Assembly (NCBI GenBank): GCA_965365655.1
Contig: CBDUCN010000223.1
Coordinates: forward strand, 1 to 9,100
Origin: JBFHNV01 sp965365655
GTDB taxonomy: Bacteria; Pseudomonadota; Gammaproteobacteria; HK1
Length of the DNA stretch: 9,100 nt
Reading direction: 5' to 3'
The notes beneath the pieces were generated by a model. The model did no database searches. It was not told the DNA's origin and saw nothing but the letters and a program-made list of their open reading frames with translations. Below, piece after piece: positions 6,451 to 9,100 of the stretch (position 1 is its first letter; each line of letters opens with the position of its first letter). A program made the position numbers and the translations under genes.

Positions 6451-6507
6451 AACGCGCGTGACGTTCGTTCCCGTTCGATGCGATCTTCTGTTCGATCGCG
6501 TGCGCCG

Positions 6508-7308
6508 TCAGGCCGCCGCGCGCAGGTGCGCGGCCAGTGCGTCCAGCACCGCGTCGGGCTGCTCCGCCATCATCATGTGGCCGCACCCGTCGAGCTGGAC
6601 CAGCGACGCGTGCGTCAGCGCGTCCATCAGCGGCCCGACGTTGCGCGGCGACGCCATGACGTCCTGACGCCCGAGCAGCACCAGCACCGGCGCGGTGACG
6701 CGGGCCGCGGCCTGCAGACCGCCGTCGTACGCGTTGCAGGCCGAAAGGTCGTTGTGCAGCAGGCCGGGCGCCGCACGCTCGAGCAGGCGCACCGCGGCGC
6801 CGGTCATCCACATCCCCGGTGCGGTGTTGCCGCCCACCTGCGCCGCGTGCGCGTGTCCCCACAGCGTGATCATGTCGATCGCGGCGTGGTCGTCGGCACG
6901 CGCCGCGTCGAGCAGCGCCGGGCTCACCGGCATCGGCACCGCGACGCCCAGCAGCGCCGCGGCCGCGATGCGCGCGGGCGCCTGCGCCGCCGCCTCGAGC
7001 ACCGCCAGCGCGCCCATGCTGTGCCCGGCGAGACAGGCCCGCTCCATCCCCAGCGCGTCCATGCACGCGACGAGCCACGCGCCCATCGCCGGCACGTCGG
7101 GCGGTGGCGTGCCGCGCGATCGCCCGTGGCCCGGCAGGTCCAGCGCCACGGCGTTGAAGCCGTGGTGCGCGAACCAGCGGCTCTGCAGGATCCACACGCT
7201 GTGGTCCAGGCCCGCGCCGTGCACGAAGAGCACGCCGGGCTGCGCGGGGTCGAGGTCGCGCGCGCCGGTGTAGGCGTAGGTCTGTTGCCCGTCGACGGTG
7301 ATCAGCAT
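6508..7308 (-). CDS. Alpha/beta-fold hydrolase, substrate unknown
   Basis: This 266-residue cytosolic alpha/beta hydrolase has a complete catalytic apparatus. The oxyanion-hole motif is HGAG at 30-33, LDLPGHGRS is at 57-64, nucleophile Ser97 lies in GHSMG, Asp216 in LLGRQDVM, and His244 in GCGHMMM. A cap region of about 125-200 contains two tryptophans. Length and motifs fit the general esterase/lipase-like branch; the substrate cannot be read from sequence. It is too short to be the homoserine acetyltransferase MetX (about 370 residues), although it sits 13 bases behind metY in an evident operon. The start is supported by GGAGAAGAG (7312-7320) just upstream of ATG 7308. A role linked to methionine or sulfur metabolism is suggested only by context. 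Confidence 0.9.
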   Translation of the reverse strand: MLITVDGQQTYAYTGARDLDPAQPGVLFVHGAGLDHSVWILQSRWFAHHGFNAVALDLPGHGRSRGTPPPDVPAMGAWLVACMDALGMERACLAGHSMGALAVLEAAAQAPARIAAAALLGVAVPMPVSPALLDAARADDHAAIDMITLWGHAHAAQVGGNTAPGMWMTGAAVRLLERAAPGLLHNDLSACNAYDGGLQAAARVTAPVLVLLGRQDVMASPRNVGPLMDALTHASLVQLDGCGHMMMAEQPDAVLDALAAHLRAAA

Positions 7309-7321
7309 GGTCTCTTCTCCG

Positions 7322-8635
7322 TCACTTCGCGGCGCTGCGCGTGGCCCGGCGCGCCTGGTGGATCGCGCGACCCAGATCCTCGATCAGGTCGTCGGGATCC
7401 TCGAGGCCGATGGACAGCCGCACCGTGCCCTCGGTGATGCCGGCGCGCGCGAGGGCGTCGGCGTCCATGCGGTGATGCGTCGTGCTGGCCGGATGGATCA
7501 CCAGCGACTTCGCGTCGCCCACGTTCGCGAGATGCGAGAACACGCGCAGGCTCTCGATGAATCGCCGGCCCGCGTCGCGCCCGCCGGAGAGCTCGAAGCT
7601 GAACACCGCGCCGCAGCCGCGCGGCAGCAGGCGCTGCGCGAGCGCGTGGTCCGGATGATCGGGAAGCTCCGGGTAGATCACGCGCTCGACGCCGTCACTG
7701 GCGGCGAGGAAGGCCACCACCTTGCGCGTGTTCTCGACGTGGCGCTGCATGCGAAGCGGCAGCGTCTCCACCCCCTGCAGGATCTGGAACGCCGTGGTGG
7801 GGCTCATGCACGCGCCGAAGTCGCGGATCCCCTCCTTGCGCGCGCGCATGATGAATGCGGCCGGACCGTGCTCCTCCGCGAAGTCCATGTCGTGGAAGCC
7901 GGCGTAGGGCTCGGTGAGGGTCGGGAAGCGTCCCGAGGCCTCCCAGTCGAAGCAGCCGCCGTCCACCAGCACGCCGCCGATCGCGACGCCGTGACCGCCG
8001 AGGAACTTGGTCGCCGAGTGGAACACGAGGTCGGCGCCGAGGTCGAAGGGCCGGCACAGGTACGGGGTCGTGAAGGTGGAGTCCACGAGCAGCGGCAGCC
8101 CGGCGTCGTGGGCCACCGCGGACACCGCCGGGATGTCGAGCACGTCCAGCCCCGGGTTGCCCAGCGTCTCGCCGAACAGCAGCCGGGTGTCGTCGCGAAT
8201 CGCGGCCGCGAAGGCCTGCGGGTCACGCGGATCGACGAACGTGGTGTGGATGCCGAAGCGCGGCAGGGTGTAGCTCAGCAGGTTGTGCGAGCCGCCGTAC
8301 AGCGAGCGCGACGCGACGATGTGATCGCCCGCGCCGAGGATGGTCGCGATCGCGAGATGCATCGCCGCCTGGCCGCTCGCGGTCGCGATCGCGCCGACGC
8401 CGCCTTCCAGCGCCGAGATGCGCTCCTCGAGCACCGCGGTGGTCGGGTTGGAGATGCGCGAGTACACGTGCCCCGCGCGCTCCGCGTTGAACAGCGACGC
8501 CGCGTGGTCGCTGTCGCGGAACACGTAGGAGGTGGTCTGGTAGATCGGCGTGGCGCGCGCGCCGGTGACGGGGTCCGGGCGCTGTCCCGCGTGCAGGGTG
8601 AGGGTGTCGAATCGGATCGGGCGCGGGGTGGACAT
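7322..8635 (-). CDS. metY: O-acetylhomoserine sulfhydrylase (aminocarboxypropyltransferase)
   Basis: This 437-residue PLP enzyme of the Cys/Met metabolism family makes homocysteine from O-acetylhomoserine and sulfide (direct sulfhydrylation) in methionine synthesis. The PLP-binding lysine is Lys210 in HSATKFLGGHG. Asp185 (LLVDSTF) contacts the pyridine nitrogen, and VYSRISNPT (57-65) and SGQAA (88-92) are standard cofactor and subunit-interface motifs. Arg406 in VRLSIG should bind the substrate carboxylate. The insertion around 230-290 (RFPTLTEPYAGFH and FGACMSPTTAF) and the length near 430 favour MetY over MetZ or MetB, which are about 40 residues shorter. The start has a strong Shine-Dalgarno, GAGGAG at 8641-8646, five bases before ATG 8635. 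It is followed after 13 bases by an alpha/beta hydrolase. The 200-base leader upstream carries several hairpins that may regulate it. Confidence 0.94.
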   Translation of the reverse strand: MSTPRPIRFDTLTLHAGQRPDPVTGARATPIYQTTSYVFRDSDHAASLFNAERAGHVYSRISNPTTAVLEERISALEGGVGAIATASGQAAMHLAIATILGAGDHIVASRSLYGGSHNLLSYTLPRFGIHTTFVDPRDPQAFAAAIRDDTRLLFGETLGNPGLDVLDIPAVSAVAHDAGLPLLVDSTFTTPYLCRPFDLGADLVFHSATKFLGGHGVAIGGVLVDGGCFDWEASGRFPTLTEPYAGFHDMDFAEEHGPAAFIMRARKEGIRDFGACMSPTTAFQILQGVETLPLRMQRHVENTRKVVAFLAASDGVERVIYPELPDHPDHALAQRLLPRGCGAVFSFELSGGRDAGRRFIESLRVFSHLANVGDAKSLVIHPASTTHHRMDADALARAGITEGTVRLSIGLEDPDDLIEDLGRAIHQARRATRSAAK

Positions 8636-8835
8636 GGGCTCTCCTCGGCGCGTTGGCGTTGGCAGGCTGTAGTGGTTCGCCGTCGTGGCGAAGGTCGGCG
8701 CGCAGCGCCGGGGACGCGGTCTCCGGCGTGCTCCGGGCGCAGCCCGGCTGTACAGGCGGTTCCGGACGGTCGCGCGACGCGGACAGCCGCGTGCAGGCGG
8801 TGTCGCGGCATGCGTGGTGAAGGTTTCACGAGCGC
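8636..8835 (-). promoter_or_regulatory. metY upstream region with tandem short hairpins
   Basis: No gene or tRNA is visible in these 200 bases. In minus-strand order there are four perfect 6-bp stems: 8792-8777 (ACGCGG, 4-base loop), 8747-8733 (CCGGGC, loop TGC), 8710-8696 (CGGCGC, loop TGC) and 8692-8676 (TTCGCC, 5-base loop). A 5-bp stem, GTGAA-acc-TTCAC, lies at 8829-8817 just after the SPOR gene stop. About 30 unstructured bases then lead to the metY Shine-Dalgarno. The region may hold the upstream gene's terminator, the metY promoter and a structured leader. It does not match SAM or SAH riboswitch consensus features that I can recall. Confidence 0.4.
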
Positions 8836-9100
8836 TCAGCCGGGGCAGTCCGTCATCTCGAAGCGCAGGTCCGGGAAGGCCAGCGCGAACGCGCGCGGGT
8901 CGAACGGCCCGCGCGCCGAGACCCGCGGCTCCGCGGCGGCGTCGCCGCGCACCCGGTGCGGCGCGATGCGCGCGTTCACGCCGCGCGCGGCGAGGTCGCG
9001 CACCCGGCGCCGGGCGCCGTCCTCGCGCGCGTAAACGCCCAGCGAGATGCCGTTCGCGTACTCGCCGCGGCTGATCAGCATGAGGTCGGTGATGCCGGCG
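8836..9100 (-). CDS. SPOR-domain protein, C-terminal end only
   Basis: The last 87 codons of a minus-strand gene are present; the start lies beyond the right edge. The methionine at 9081 follows in-frame coding sequence (GITDLM) and is probably internal. The segment RGEYANGISLGVYAREDGAR, then a helix of the form RRRVRDLAARGV and a strand NARIAPHR, matches the C-terminal SPOR fold. That fold's hallmark is a [I/V]SLG[V/L]F/Y strand followed by a helix and a short G-x-x-A turn. SPOR domains bind denuded peptidoglycan glycans, usually at the division septum or in other envelope proteins. The protein ends FEMTDCPG. It may be periplasmic or membrane-anchored, but the N-terminal part that would show this is not in the window. 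It is transcribed towards metY, with 200 bases between. Confidence 0.65.
   Translation of the reverse strand, partial: AGITDLMLISRGEYANGISLGVYAREDGARRRVRDLAARGVNARIAPHRVRGDAAAEPRVSARGPFDPRAFALAFPDLRFEMTDCPG

Larger units (their letters stand above)
6207..6507. other. 301-base intergenic region, lower GC than surroundings
   Basis: No convincing gene is seen on either strand. The part nearest the unknown pair (6207-6310) is visibly less GC-rich and should hold its promoter. The middle holds short unconserved-looking sequence. The part nearest the hydrolase gene holds a strong hairpin (6426-6450). A 65-codon plus-strand frame beginning at 6221 lacks a Shine-Dalgarno and has arginine/serine-rich composition, so I do not call it. 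Confidence 0.6.

Noticed and set aside
6508..7308. Homoserine acetyltransferase MetX next to metY
   Set aside because: At 266 residues it is about 100 shorter than MetX and lacks the MetX-type long lid and characteristic nucleophile context; it is kept as a general alpha/beta hydrolase.
8636..8835. tRNA or known methionine-linked riboswitch upstream of metY
   Set aside because: No cloverleaf with T-loop GTTCRA-type sequence is seen, and no SAM-I, SAM-II or SAH consensus segments are recognised by eye; only simple hairpins.
7298..9034. 578-codon plus-strand frame
   Set aside because: Antisense to metY and the SPOR gene end; histidine/arginine/valine-rich without motifs.

Overview
The window is very GC-rich (roughly 70% by eye), densely packed and entirely bacterial in character. 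Gene content (an e(P4)-type lipoprotein phosphatase, proline iminopeptidase, an O-acetylhomoserine sulfhydrylase and a SPOR-domain protein) suggests a high-GC Gammaproteobacterium or Betaproteobacterium. This is an inference from gene families, not a placement. I see no rRNA, tRNA, CRISPR array, insertion sequence, integrase or phage gene.

Layout, left to right. (1) 1-2581, minus: most of a large exported protein with the domain order of alpha-glucan water dikinases: signal peptide, long helical region, phosphohistidine swivel domain, then a PPDK_N-type ATP-binding domain. It runs off the left edge. (2) 2615-3445, plus: a lipoprotein acid phosphatase of the HAD superfamily, divergent from gene 1 with only 33 bases between start codons. 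(3) 3498-4484, minus: proline iminopeptidase, convergent with the phosphatase across a hairpin-rich 52-base gap. (4) 4622-4807, plus: a 61-residue protein with two predicted membrane segments. (5) 4847-6206, minus: two genes of unknown function in one probable operon, with a small basic leader ORF between them that overlaps the second start codon as ATGA. (6) 6207-6507: a 301-base gap holding a likely promoter for the unknown pair and a perfect 11-bp hairpin downstream of the next operon. (7) 6508-8635, minus: an operon of metY followed by an alpha/beta hydrolase. (8) 8636-8835: a 200-base metY leader rich in short perfect hairpins. (9) 8836-9100, minus: the C-terminal end of a SPOR-domain protein, cut by the right edge.

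Most genes are ordinary metabolic or housekeeping functions. The items most worth a second look are the exported dikinase-like protein beside a surface phosphatase, the unknown two-gene operon with its leader/coupling structure, and the tandem hairpins before metY. None of these is proven to be a new system from sequence alone.
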